Of a stretch of DNA of 64,000 bases, positions 52,728-62,099 are shown piece by piece. Position 1 is the stretch's first letter; every line of letters starts with the position of its first letter. Below the pieces are notes generated by a model. It made no database searches. It had not been told where the DNA came from and saw only the letters and a list, made by a program, of their open reading frames with translations. Both the position numbers and the translations under genes were made by a program. This stretch comes from Chlamydiales bacterium (lineage in GTDB: Bacteria > Chlamydiota > Chlamydiia > Chlamydiales > SM23-39). Location of the stretch: positions 1-64,000 of the forward strand of contig JAUXXF010000026.1 in assembly GCA_030681135.1 (NCBI GenBank), given 5' to 3'.

Positions 52728-53468
52728 TTACAGCTGCCACTTTGTCTGCAGCTCTTGCAACTTTTTCTGCTTTTCCAACCTGGAAAAGCTTCGCTCAAAA
52801 AGATCCATTAAATGCGTTTGACGCCCTTTTAAAGAGACAAGACGCAGCCCTTCATCTGTCAACGGATCTGAAGCAATTTTCAACTTTCCTGCATAGCGAT
52901 CGCGAACAAAACTCAAAGCAGTAAGCCGATCTAGAAGCGCTCCTTCTACAGATCCCTTCGCAAGAGCATCTAAAAGCTCTGGGACTGTTTCATATTTGCG
53001 GACAATGATCTCAGGATATTTTTGCAAGATCATCAATGTAGGATCTGCCAGAACAACCCCTACTACTTCATGAGAGAGATCTTGCAGCTGGGTATAAGAG
53101 GCTACCGCAGAGACAACCAATACAGGCCCCAAGTCTACTAGATTTTTAGAAAAATCATACTTCGATTGGTTCGATGAATAAGGAGGCAAGGAACTCAAGA
53201 TCGCATCATAGTGGTTTTGCTGAAGACCTCCAAATAGAGAATCCCAATTAGCCTCCACTTTGATCACCTCAACGCCAGAGTACTGAGAAGTGGCCAACAA
53301 AACCTCTTCTATAAATCCATTGACGTAAGGCTGAAAAGATTCTAAATTCAAGGGATACCAGTTAGGATCGATTCCTATCCGAAAGGACGTCTCTTTATTC
53401 CCTGCTCTACCACAGCATTGAAAAAAGAAGACTACCAAAAAAAACAAAGCTATTTTAACTATTTTCAT
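52728..53468 (-). CDS. Amino-acid ABC transporter-type substrate-binding lipoprotein
   Basis: 246 aa. Signal peptide ending in a lipobox (FFFQCC). SBP family 3 pattern: FRIGIDPNWYPLNLESFQPY, VEANWDSLFGGLQQNHYDAI, SKYDFSKNLVDLGPVLVVSA, and a C-terminal lobe starting VGVVLADPTLM. Probably binds a polar amino acid such as arginine or glutamine. No permease is nearby. Convergent with glgP. Confidence 0.82.
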   Translation of the reverse strand: MKIVKIALFFLVVFFFQCCGRAGNKETSFRIGIDPNWYPLNLESFQPYVNGFIEEVLLATSQYSGVEVIKVEANWDSLFGGLQQNHYDAILSSLPPYSSNQSKYDFSKNLVDLGPVLVVSAVASYTQLQDLSHEVVGVVLADPTLMILQKYPEIIVRKYETVPELLDALAKGSVEGALLDRLTALSFVRDRYAGKLKIASDPLTDEGLRLVSLKGRQTHLMDLFERSFSRLEKQKKLQELQTKWQL

Positions 53469-53681
53469 GGGAAGCTATATAGGTTTACCGCTGCTTCGCC
53501 ATCTTACACAAAGCAGCGAATGAACACAACGTTCAACTAGACTTTGGCCATTTGAGGAAGCAGACTTCTCGAAACGCATACAAAAATAATGTTAATTTAT
53601 TGTAAAGAAACAGTCAAGATATAGTGATATAAAAATTTCCACATTTGCTTTTTCCTCTCTCCCTGCTGTACAGTTCATGAT

Positions 53682-54215
53682 ATGGAAGACTCATCTGGCT
53701 ACCCCCTAGAGCAACTCAAGAACATCAAAAAAAACCGTTTTGATCAAGCGGTGAAAATTCTTGAAGAAAAAAAGGCTCTACTAGACAAAGCTAAGCTCAA
53801 GCTCTATGATGTTATGCGAGAAAGAGACGAAGTGCTCTCTCATAAGAAAAATAAATTGGAGCAGTTAAGAAATGCTCTAGATGAAGGGACGACGACTGAC
53901 AAGATTGGGCAAATGAAGCTCTACATGAAAGTAGTCGATCAGCAATTAGCAGAAAAAGAAAAAAAAGTAACTGAACAGAAAAAAGTCGTTGACGCCGCAC
54001 AAAAACAGGTCGATGTGGCCACGGCGGATATGTTCCAAAAGAAAAAAGATGTTGAAAAGCTGGAAATGCATAAAACGCAGTGGCAAAAAGAGGCCCAGTA
54101 TGCTACACAGCAAAAAGAAGCTGTAGAGCAAGACGAGCAAGGCTCTAGCACGCACGCTTTGCGCAAACGAGAAGCAAAGGCAAGAAAAAAAGAGAAAAAC
54201 GACCATGCCCACTGA
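53682..54215 (+). CDS. cdsO: Type III secretion stalk protein SctO (YscO/CdsO-like)
   Basis: 177 aa, almost entirely charged coiled coil (EKKALLDKAKLKLYDVMRER; KVTEQKKVVDAAQKQVDVAT). SctO proteins form the central stalk linking the ATPase to the export gate. The assignment rests on size, coiled-coil content and position before sctP and sctQ, as CT670 does. It overlaps the next gene by 11 bp. No ATPase (sctN) is immediately upstream. Confidence 0.8.
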   Translation: MEDSSGYPLEQLKNIKKNRFDQAVKILEEKKALLDKAKLKLYDVMRERDEVLSHKKNKLEQLRNALDEGTTTDKIGQMKLYMKVVDQQLAEKEKKVTEQKKVVDAAQKQVDVATADMFQKKKDVEKLEMHKTQWQKEAQYATQQKEAVEQDEQGSSTHALRKREAKARKKEKNDHAH

Positions 54216-55668
54216 TCCCATAAGACGCCTCCCCCCTCCTTCTCCCTCCTCATCTAAAGACAAAGCAGATGAGAAAAAATTTCGCGAAGAGATGCAAAAA
54301 ATAGAAAAAGTTCGCGAAGTAGACCCAGATGAACAAAGCCGTAAAAGACGAGACCAACTCGCTTTTGAACTTGATAAAAATAAATCTGAAACAATCTCCA
54401 CAAAATCCTCTTCCCTCCTTCCGTCTCCTTTAGATGTCAATTTTTATAAAGCAGAGAAGGAAGCTAAACAATCTAGAGGGGGCAGCTCTGAGCGGTCCGT
54501 CCGAAGCTCAGCCGACTATTCCTCTTCTACACCAGTGCCAAGTCCTGCCTATTCTCCAGCGCCAACCGTCCAAAACCCGACTCCTGCCCCCAAACAAACA
54601 AGTAGCCAGTCTCTTCCCAACTCCCCTGTTTTCTGGCAGACGACAGATCTGTCAACTAACGACATCGAACCAGAGCAAAATTTTTCCGAGCCCCCAAATC
54701 CACAGATAAGAACTGCAACTCCTGCTCAAAACAATGAAGCCCCAGATGAAGATGATCGCTATGAATACGTCTATCAGCCCGAGCCCTCTCCTGAAGCTGG
54801 GATAAACAAAGAAAAACATCCTTCTTCTCGCAAATCTTCACTCGCTCCTTCTGAAACAAATCCCGAGCCGACCAAAGAGAAAAAAACTTCTCCCCTCCGA
54901 GAAGAAAAGCCGAGCGCTCATAAAACATCTGAAACTGAACTTCCAAAACCCTCTTCAATCACTCCCTCAAAATCAGAGCAAGCTCAAACTGCAGCTGAGG
55001 CTCAGACTCCTCTCTCTAAAGGTGACGAAGAGTCTATGTTGGGAACCTCATCCAACATGCCTATGACGAGCAGAGAATCTGCACTTTCGCAAAAATCGGA
55101 AGAGAAAACAGCTGCGGTTCGACCAGCTGGTGAAAAATTTCCTCCAGTCTCCTCGTTGCAAGATCAAACAGCTAAAGATCAAGAAAAAGGCGAAGGGCAA
55201 AATAAAAAATCCTCAGGAGAGGCCATCCCCGCTGTTGTCTCGCAATTTACTCCAGACATCCAAGGATTCGTTCAAAGCGCAGCTTCCGCATTGCCCTCTT
55301 ATGCAAGCCATGAGACAGCAGCTCTTTGGCAACAAATGGTCGGAACCATTTATGTGGCAACCAGTCGTCCTGGGATTTCCACAACAACGGTTACGCTAGA
55401 TTCAGCAGCGTTTACAGGATCGAAATTTTTTGGCTCGACCATCACAATCGACAAATATGCGACAGCTCCCAACGCGCTCAATATCAGTCTCTCAGGATCT
55501 CCTGAAGCTGTTAGCGCATTCAACCAAAGTCTTCCTACTCTCGCCACAGCCTTTAAACAAGGAAACTTCCCTTTTACTGTACAACTAAAAACCTCTTATA
55601 GAGCGGATAAACCCGTATTTCATAGAAAAGAAAAAGAGGACCTCAAAGATTCTAAGGACCGCAAATAA
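54205..55668 (+). CDS. cdsP: Type III secretion needle-length/substrate-switch protein SctP (CdsP-like)
   Basis: 487 aa. The first ~330 residues are Pro/Ser/Lys/Glu-rich and low complexity (SSSTPVPSPAYSPAPTVQNP). The C-terminal ~130 residues are ordered (EAIPAVVSQFTPDIQGFVQS through PNALNISLSGSPEAVSAFNQ), as expected for the T3S4 substrate-switching domain of FliK/YscP proteins. It overlaps both neighbours. The disordered part should evolve quickly. Confidence 0.78.
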   Translation: MPTDPIRRLPPPSPSSSKDKADEKKFREEMQKIEKVREVDPDEQSRKRRDQLAFELDKNKSETISTKSSSLLPSPLDVNFYKAEKEAKQSRGGSSERSVRSSADYSSSTPVPSPAYSPAPTVQNPTPAPKQTSSQSLPNSPVFWQTTDLSTNDIEPEQNFSEPPNPQIRTATPAQNNEAPDEDDRYEYVYQPEPSPEAGINKEKHPSSRKSSLAPSETNPEPTKEKKTSPLREEKPSAHKTSETELPKPSSITPSKSEQAQTAAEAQTPLSKGDEESMLGTSSNMPMTSRESALSQKSEEKTAAVRPAGEKFPPVSSLQDQTAKDQEKGEGQNKKSSGEAIPAVVSQFTPDIQGFVQSAASALPSYASHETAALWQQMVGTIYVATSRPGISTTTVTLDSAAFTGSKFFGSTITIDKYATAPNALNISLSGSPEAVSAFNQSLPTLATAFKQGNFPFTVQLKTSYRADKPVFHRKEKEDLKDSKDRK

Positions 55669-56825
55669 TGACGACAGCTTTACACCAATGGTGGACCCTT
55701 AAAAAAATCTCCCCAGAAATCCAAGAGCTCAATCAAGTTCCCCTGCTCGGGTCAGCTCCTCCTTTTGATTGGCAAAAGTTTTCTTCTCTTCTCACTGAGA
55801 GCTTAGGCGCTCAGCCCCTATCGATTTATCCAACCAATCCAGGCTGGAGGACAAAAGAAGAGCTTACCCTGGGCCTCGGCCAGGATCTTGTTGTCCTTTC
55901 CGTCGATTTAACCCCTCTTGGAGCCTCTGCTTATTGGCTGATGTCAAGACAAGATATCAGCAAACTCACCTCCCTTCTTTTTAGCAAAGAATCGAACGAT
56001 TCCTTGCTAAGCTCTGATCTTTTACAAGAGGGATTTTACCGCTATGTGCTTCTCCAAATATTGGATGCAGCTACCAGCATAGATCCTCTACAGACGTTTA
56101 CTCCTATCTTGCATGAAGAAGCTCCTCTTCCAGAAGACAAAGCATTTTGCATGGATCTTGTTCTTCAATGCGGAGCCCAAGCTTGCAGCGGAAGGCTGCT
56201 GATTCCCAATGAACTGCGTCTTCACTGGATGCGCCATTTCAATCAACAAAATCTCAGCTCCATCTCTCCTCGATTATTACGAACCATTGAACTGACTTTG
56301 GGGATTAAAACAGGATCTGTTTTGCTTCGTCATGAGCAATGGAGCAAGTTAAAAAAGGGAGACGTTCTCCTGCTAGATCAGGGAAGCTACGATCCTCGCC
56401 ATGGTGAAGGAATTGTCTCTTTGACCTTAGGAGCCACCCCTTTATTTCATCTGAATATCCAAAAAAACTCTATTCACCTACTCAATTACGCCTTTATTTA
56501 CGAGGATGCCACAGATATGTCAACACATGATGAGCCACCAGAAGATCTTCCTACAGAAGACGAAATCACTCTACAAGATGAGACTCCCGAAGAGGAAGCT
56601 GAATCCGTCGGAATCAAAGAGACTCCTGTTTATATCACAGTCGAACTGGCCAGAGTGCGGATGCCTCTTGAAAAGCTCATGCAGTTAGAGCCAGGGAATC
56701 TCTTAGAGCTCCCCATTGACCCAGACCAAGATGTAACCCTTTCCGTTGGCGGACAAAAAGTGGGGAAAGCCGAGCTTGTCTACCTCGGAGAGCGTTTAGG
56801 CGTTCGTATTATGCAACTAGGTTAA
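55668..56825 (+). CDS. cdsQ: Type III secretion C-ring protein SctQ (CdsQ-like)
   Basis: 385 aa. The C-terminal ~75 residues form a SpoA/FliN domain (TVELARVRMPLEKLMQLEPG, GKAELVYLGERLGVRIMQL). The middle and N-terminal parts resemble SctQ, with a second SpoA-like area at TIELTLGIKTGSVLLRHEQW. An acidic linker (DEPPEDLPTEDEITLQDETP) separates them. It starts on the cdsP stop (TAATG). SctQ forms the cytosolic sorting platform. Confidence 0.85.
   Translation: MTTALHQWWTLKKISPEIQELNQVPLLGSAPPFDWQKFSSLLTESLGAQPLSIYPTNPGWRTKEELTLGLGQDLVVLSVDLTPLGASAYWLMSRQDISKLTSLLFSKESNDSLLSSDLLQEGFYRYVLLQILDAATSIDPLQTFTPILHEEAPLPEDKAFCMDLVLQCGAQACSGRLLIPNELRLHWMRHFNQQNLSSISPRLLRTIELTLGIKTGSVLLRHEQWSKLKKGDVLLLDQGSYDPRHGEGIVSLTLGATPLFHLNIQKNSIHLLNYAFIYEDATDMSTHDEPPEDLPTEDEITLQDETPEEEAESVGIKETPVYITVELARVRMPLEKLMQLEPGNLLELPIDPDQDVTLSVGGQKVGKAELVYLGERLGVRIMQLG
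56517..56825 (+). CDS. Possible internally translated short SctQ form
   Basis: An in-frame ATG at codon 284 of cdsQ (56517) begins MSTHDEPPEDLPTEDEITLQ, runs to the same stop and would give 102 aa holding the last SpoA domain. GAGG lies 11 bases upstream of it. Internal translation of a C-terminal SctQ fragment is known for YscQ, SpaO and Spa33, where the short form is a structural partner. Prediction only. Confidence 0.42.
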   Translation: MSTHDEPPEDLPTEDEITLQDETPEEEAESVGIKETPVYITVELARVRMPLEKLMQLEPGNLLELPIDPDQDVTLSVGGQKVGKAELVYLGERLGVRIMQLG

Positions 56826-56828
56826 AAT

Positions 56829-59800
56829 GTGCCGCCTCTTATTCAACAGTATCTCTCTTTAGGCCAAGAACTTTTTGAAAAGGGCTGCGTCGAAGCGCCC
56901 CTTTTTTCAAGAGGAACCTATCACATAGAGGTAAAAGATCATAAGACGAGCTTCTTCCCTTTTTTGCAGCTCGAGGATGATGGGAAAATCTTAGATAGCT
57001 TTTGCACATGCAAAGTATCGGAAAGCGGCCACGGATGTCCTCACCTATCTGCTGCCTACCTGCGCATTTATCAACACACTTCAGAGCCTCTTCATGTCCG
57101 CTTTAAAAAGTCGCTTTGGAACCAGATGTTTCAATTATGCAGTAAAAAAATCGGTAATGATCCTGCTTGTTTTGAGACGGAAGGCAACAAAAAATGTTGC
57201 CATTCAAAAACGAAAAAAATGCTCTTTTCTATTGAGCTAAAAACAACAAGAGCTGAAGAGGCTTTTCAAGAAATCATCACAAAGCAAGCGGAAACTGAAG
57301 AAACCTCCCTAAAATTCTCTCAGCTAACTCCAGAAGAGCTTAACTACTGGCGCCTCGGCAAAGCAAGTAACGAACTTTCTTATGAGCTCTCTTTTTGGTC
57401 TGATCTGGCCAAATGGATCATGATGCTGGCCGACACTGATGAGCCCTATGAAGTCCACTTTCTTGAAACAAAACAGGATCTTCCTCGTGAAATGAGCGTC
57501 ACTTTCCCAGATCTGACTCTTTGGTTTTATATCTCTGATGTCAGCTGGCCTTCTATCATCCCAACATTGACTACAGCGCGGTCTCCTTTGGGGGTCAATG
57601 ACAGCGCTCATGAATCTCTCAAGCAGATCACCTACAATGAAGAAACGAAAAGCTTACTCATCGAGCGAAAGGAACATGTTAACCAAGAGAAGACGCAGCC
57701 TCCACCTGGCATTCCTGTGGATGAAAATTGGATCTATAGGCCTTTCAAAGGCTTTTATCGAAAACAACCAGATCAATGGCTTTTACATCCTCTCGTCCCT
57801 TCTGAAAAAATCGCTTCCGTCTTAAGCTCTGCACAGACCACTCTAGAGCAGTTTCTTTCCATTCACCCCACAAAACTCCCCGCTCAATACCATTTGGAAT
57901 TTGATTCGTCTGGGAACCTCCACCTCGAGCTCTATGTGTTTCAATATGGAGATCTCCAACAACCACACTCTTATTGTTTTTTCCCTTGGGTCTATTTAGC
58001 CGGAAAAAAAACATTTTATCATCTGGAAGGATGGATGTTTGAAGGAAAAGAAAAAGTCATTGAAAGAGCTCATGTGACCGAGTTTATCAACCAACATCGT
58101 TTATGGCTTTTTCAGTTTCCTGGATTCCAAACACATCTTGGAAGCCTGGAAGCCAGACTAACTTATGAGCTCAATGGAAAAGGACAGCTCGTGTTTAGCG
58201 CAAAACTAGACTATCCTGACCAGTTTGCAGACACTCTTGATCTAGGACAGTGGGTGTATATCAAAGGGCAAGGTTTTTATACGAAAAAAGAGAGCCAGGG
58301 CCGCTTTTTTCTACACCCGGGACTTACTGTAGAACCCTCGAGCATTGCCTCATTTATTGAAGCGCATAAAGACGACCTCGAACAAGTAGAGCATTTTTAT
58401 AACCCCAAAAACCCCGTTGCACAATTAGGGCTTACGATCTCTTTAACTGAGGACCAAGAAATTTCTATAGCCCCTCAATGTCAATATGCTGCTGAAGTAA
58501 AGCCTCAAGATATTCAAATATTTGGCCATTTTATCTACGAAAAAGAGAAAGGGTTTTTTGAGCTTCCCCTTTCGATGAGACTCCCCGAGCGCTATCGAGA
58601 ACCATTGATGCTTTCTTCAGGCCAAGGGGCCTCCTTTCTTGCCTATGAATTAGAGCCTTTGAAACCCTGGATCAGTTTTCTTGATCCAAAAATCCAAAAA
58701 CCTACTACGTTAGAGCTCAAAATCAGAAAAATTCTACGCAGCAAAAGAACGAAAGGAGAGCAGTGGTTTGTCGATTTGATCTATGAATCAAATATTGGCT
58801 GGGTCGATATTTTTACCATTTGGGACGGCTTCCAACAAAAGAAAAGATACCTTTTTTCTAAGGCCGGCCTTTTATCTCTCAAAGACCCCCGTTTTAACTG
58901 GATCCGCGGTCTCCGAAAGCCTCAGCTCGATCGAGTCAAAGGGCTCATTCGGCTCAACACATTAGAATGGATCCGTTTGAGCGTCTTTGAAGAGATCAAA
59001 CTACCTCATGATGAAGAGGCGCAAGAGACAAAACATTTACTCGATCAAATCAGTCGATTTGAGACGGGTCATTTGATGAACATCAGTAAGCTCAAGGCTC
59101 ATCTTCGTCCTTATCAAGAAACCGGACTTCACTGGCTGTGGTTTCTCTATTGTCACCACCTTTCAGGTCTTCTTTGCGATGATATGGGGCTTGGCAAAAC
59201 CCACCAGGCCATGGCGCTTTTAGCTGCCATCTCTTCTGAAGAATCTTCCCCTTCTAAAAAATATCTCGTTGTTTGCCCTACTTCTGTGATCTACCACTGG
59301 CAAGAACTGTTGAAAACATTTCTTCCCGACATACGCGTTTCAACCTATTACGGAGGAGCCAGAACGCTTGATCATTTTGAAAGAGACTTTGATCTTTTAC
59401 TCACCTCTTATGGAATTTTACGCACAGGGAAAGAAGATCTTGGGGGACTATACTTTGAGCTCGCGATTTTCGATGAAATACAAATTGCTAAAAACCAACA
59501 TTCCCAAACTCACGCTGCCTTGAAGCATCTCAAGGGGAAAATGCGCCTTGGCCTGACAGGAACACCCATTGAAAACCGTATTCGAGAACTTAAATCGCTC
59601 TTTGATATTGTCTTGCCGGGATATATGCCCTCTGACGCCGCGTTTCGAGAAATGTTTGTCACTCCCATTGAAAAAGAAAAAAATGAAAAACAAAGAGAGC
59701 TACTTACAAAACTTGTCAAACCTTTCATGCTGCGGCGCAAAAAAAGCGAAGTGCTTCTCGATCTGCCCGAAAAAACGGAAGTGATCTCCTATTGCGATCT

Positions 59801-60515
59801 TTCCCACTCTCAAAAAGAGCTCTATAAGCAAGTCGCTTTCAAAATGAAAAACACCGTCTACCAGGAACTTTGCGATACAGAAAAACCTGTCTCTTACGTC
59901 CATATATTTTCCGCTCTATCGACCCTCAAGCGAATTTGCGATCATCCTGCGCTCATCGAAGGCCACAAGCTAGAACTGACCTCTGGAAAATGGGATTTAT
60001 TCATTGAACTCCTTTCGGAGGCAAGAGAAAGCGGGCAAAAGGTCGTCGTCTTTTCTCAATATCTTGAAATGATCGCCCTTATTGAAAAATATTTGAAAAA
60101 AAAGGAGATTGGCTTTGCCTCGATCAAAGGCTCGACGCAAGATCGGAGTGGCCAATTAAAACGATTTCGGGAAGATCCCACATGCGAGGTCTTTGTCGCC
60201 TCTTTGCTAGCAGCCGGGGTTGGGATCGATCTCACCGTCGCCTCCGTGGTCATCCATTATGATCGCTGGTGGAATCCCGCAAAAGAAAACCAGGCTACTG
60301 ACCGGGTCCATCGAATTGGCCAAAACCGAGGCGTACAGGTCTTTAAGTTGGTCACTAAACATACGATCGAGGAGCATATCCATAACCTCATCGAAAAGAA
60401 AAAAGGGCTGATTGACGAGATCGTAGGCTATGACGAGGCCTCCCAGATACGCTATTTAAGCCGAGGAGAGCTCGTCGCGCTCTTCGAGACCGTATTTTCT
60501 GACGTAAGTATTTAA
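56829..60515 (+). CDS. SWIM zinc-finger SNF2-family helicase/ATPase
   Basis: 1228 aa, starting with GTG at 56829. N-terminal SWIM finger (SFCTCKVSESGHGCPHLSAA) near residue 65, a long middle region, then SNF2 motifs: DDMGLGKTHQAMALL (Walker A), FDEIQIAKN (DExH-type), GLTGTPIENR, and the C-terminal helicase HYDRWWNPAKENQATDRVHR with IGQ. Such proteins remodel DNA-protein complexes. Large for the family; two SNF2 proteins occur in C. trachomatis (CT555, CT708). It lies 3 bp after cdsQ but is unlikely to be part of secretion. Confidence 0.9.
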   Translation: MPPLIQQYLSLGQELFEKGCVEAPLFSRGTYHIEVKDHKTSFFPFLQLEDDGKILDSFCTCKVSESGHGCPHLSAAYLRIYQHTSEPLHVRFKKSLWNQMFQLCSKKIGNDPACFETEGNKKCCHSKTKKMLFSIELKTTRAEEAFQEIITKQAETEETSLKFSQLTPEELNYWRLGKASNELSYELSFWSDLAKWIMMLADTDEPYEVHFLETKQDLPREMSVTFPDLTLWFYISDVSWPSIIPTLTTARSPLGVNDSAHESLKQITYNEETKSLLIERKEHVNQEKTQPPPGIPVDENWIYRPFKGFYRKQPDQWLLHPLVPSEKIASVLSSAQTTLEQFLSIHPTKLPAQYHLEFDSSGNLHLELYVFQYGDLQQPHSYCFFPWVYLAGKKTFYHLEGWMFEGKEKVIERAHVTEFINQHRLWLFQFPGFQTHLGSLEARLTYELNGKGQLVFSAKLDYPDQFADTLDLGQWVYIKGQGFYTKKESQGRFFLHPGLTVEPSSIASFIEAHKDDLEQVEHFYNPKNPVAQLGLTISLTEDQEISIAPQCQYAAEVKPQDIQIFGHFIYEKEKGFFELPLSMRLPERYREPLMLSSGQGASFLAYELEPLKPWISFLDPKIQKPTTLELKIRKILRSKRTKGEQWFVDLIYESNIGWVDIFTIWDGFQQKKRYLFSKAGLLSLKDPRFNWIRGLRKPQLDRVKGLIRLNTLEWIRLSVFEEIKLPHDEEAQETKHLLDQISRFETGHLMNISKLKAHLRPYQETGLHWLWFLYCHHLSGLLCDDMGLGKTHQAMALLAAISSEESSPSKKYLVVCPTSVIYHWQELLKTFLPDIRVSTYYGGARTLDHFERDFDLLLTSYGILRTGKEDLGGLYFELAIFDEIQIAKNQHSQTHAALKHLKGKMRLGLTGTPIENRIRELKSLFDIVLPGYMPSDAAFREMFVTPIEKEKNEKQRELLTKLVKPFMLRRKKSEVLLDLPEKTEVISYCDLSHSQKELYKQVAFKMKNTVYQELCDTEKPVSYVHIFSALSTLKRICDHPALIEGHKLELTSGKWDLFIELLSEARESGQKVVVFSQYLEMIALIEKYLKKKEIGFASIKGSTQDRSGQLKRFREDPTCEVFVASLLAAGVGIDLTVASVVIHYDRWWNPAKENQATDRVHRIGQNRGVQVFKLVTKHTIEEHIHNLIEKKKGLIDEIVGYDEASQIRYLSRGELVALFETVFSDVSI

Positions 60516-60599
60516 TAATCAATGCACTAAAAAATAGATCGCAAACTCTCCCCGCTCTAGGGTATACTATGGGCTTTCATTTTAGCTTAAAACAAAACA

Positions 60600-61982
60600 A
60601 TGAAACCAAAAATTGCCCTTGTCGGGCGGCCTAATGTAGGCAAATCAGCCCTTTTTAATAGAATCTGCCAAAAGCGGGTCTCTATCGTAGAACAGCAAGA
60701 GGGAATCACGCGCGACCGAATCTATGCTGAGGCTGAGTGTTTTGGCAAAGAATTTACTCTAATTGACACCGGGGGAATCGACGCCCATTCAGACCACCTT
60801 CCTTTTAACGCCCTCATAAGAAAGCAGGCTCAAATAGCCATTGAAGAGGCTGATGCTGTCATTCTCGTCGTCGATGCACAAATCGGCCCTTTACCGCTAG
60901 ATGTTGAGGTTGCTAGACTGCTGCTCAAAGCGCAAAAACAGGTCATCGTAGCCGTCAATAAAATCGATCATTTAGACCACCTTTCTCAAATCCACGCTTT
61001 TCACTCTTTGGGCATCAAAGAGCTGGTCGCAGTTTCAGCTACGCAGGGTTTTCAAATTGTAGAGCTTATCGAAAAAGCCCTTGAAAAAATCCCAACCGTC
61101 CCCGATCTTATAGATGTTGAACCTGCAGAGCCCCTTCCTCAAAGACCAATTTATATCGCTATTGCCGGCAGACCGAATGTGGGCAAATCAACTCTTTTAA
61201 ATAGACTACTAGGCTTTGAAAGGACCATTGTCAGTCCGGTGGCTGGAACAACCCGCGACAGCATTGATGAAACTCTTGTTGTCGATGGACAAACCTACGT
61301 CATCGTTGATACAGCAGGGATCCGCCGAAAAAAAGCAGAGACAGAGGTCGTCGATAAATTCGCCGCCATTCGAACGCAAGAAGCTTTAGAAAAAGCAGAC
61401 ATTTGCCTTCTCGTCCTTGACTCCTATGAAGGGATCACAGCGCAAGAGAAGAAAATCGCTTCTATGATCGAAGAGTTAGGAAAAAGCTGTATTCTTATTT
61501 TCAACAAATGGGACTTAATTAAAGACTTAAAAATGGAACATGCCCTCCGAGGCGTGCGAGAAGCTGCCAGCTTCTTGTCCCACTGCCCTACGCTGTTTCT
61601 CTCAGCAGAGCACGGAAGAAACATCGATAAGATTTTCCCTAAGGTGCAAGAAGTATGGAAAGACAGACATCAGCGCATTGGCACAGGAGCTCTCAATAAA
61701 TTCATCGAGTCATGCCTCCAAAAATACCATCCTCCTCTTATCACCGGCAAAAGACTTCGAATCTACTACATGACCCAAAGCCAGGTCGCGCCCCCTAAAT
61801 TTATCGTCTTTGTCAACAAACCAGACCTCATGCTCGATACGTATAAAAAGTATCTTATCAATCAATTCCGAGAAACCTACCGCTTCAGCGGCTCGCCCCT
61901 CTTTTTCGAACTGCGAGGAAAAGAAAAGACCACTTTCCACCAAATCGAGCCATCAAACAACCAGACTCACGATCGACACTAA
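60600..61982 (+). CDS. der: Ribosome-assembly GTPase Der (EngA)
   Basis: 460 aa with two G domains in tandem: [21 protein letters not shown] and NKID; then [25 protein letters not shown] and NKWDL. The C-terminal KH-like domain ([20 protein letters not shown]) binds rRNA. Required for 50S maturation. C. trachomatis CT703 is the counterpart. Confidence 0.95.
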   Translation: MKPKIALVGRPNVGKSALFNRICQKRVSIVEQQEGITRDRIYAEAECFGKEFTLIDTGGIDAHSDHLPFNALIRKQAQIAIEEADAVILVVDAQIGPLPLDVEVARLLLKAQKQVIVAVNKIDHLDHLSQIHAFHSLGIKELVAVSATQGFQIVELIEKALEKIPTVPDLIDVEPAEPLPQRPIYIAIAGRPNVGKSTLLNRLLGFERTIVSPVAGTTRDSIDETLVVDGQTYVIVDTAGIRRKKAETEVVDKFAAIRTQEALEKADICLLVLDSYEGITAQEKKIASMIEELGKSCILIFNKWDLIKDLKMEHALRGVREAASFLSHCPTLFLSAEHGRNIDKIFPKVQEVWKDRHQRIGTGALNKFIESCLQKYHPPLITGKRLRIYYMTQSQVAPPKFIVFVNKPDLMLDTYKKYLINQFRETYRFSGSPLFFELRGKEKTTFHQIEPSNNQTHDRH

Positions 61983-62099
61983 AAAACGCGAGCCAAAATT
62001 GGTTAATCTTTAATTGAAACTGCTAGCAACTTAACAACCCCATAGCATTTTATTCTCCATCAGATTTATGCTACAATTATATCAAATGATCTTCCGTTT

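Noticed and set aside
53939..54440. Minus-strand Ser/Phe/Cys-rich frames over cdsO/cdsP
   Set aside because: Antisense shadows of Lys/Glu-rich coding sequence; no start signals.
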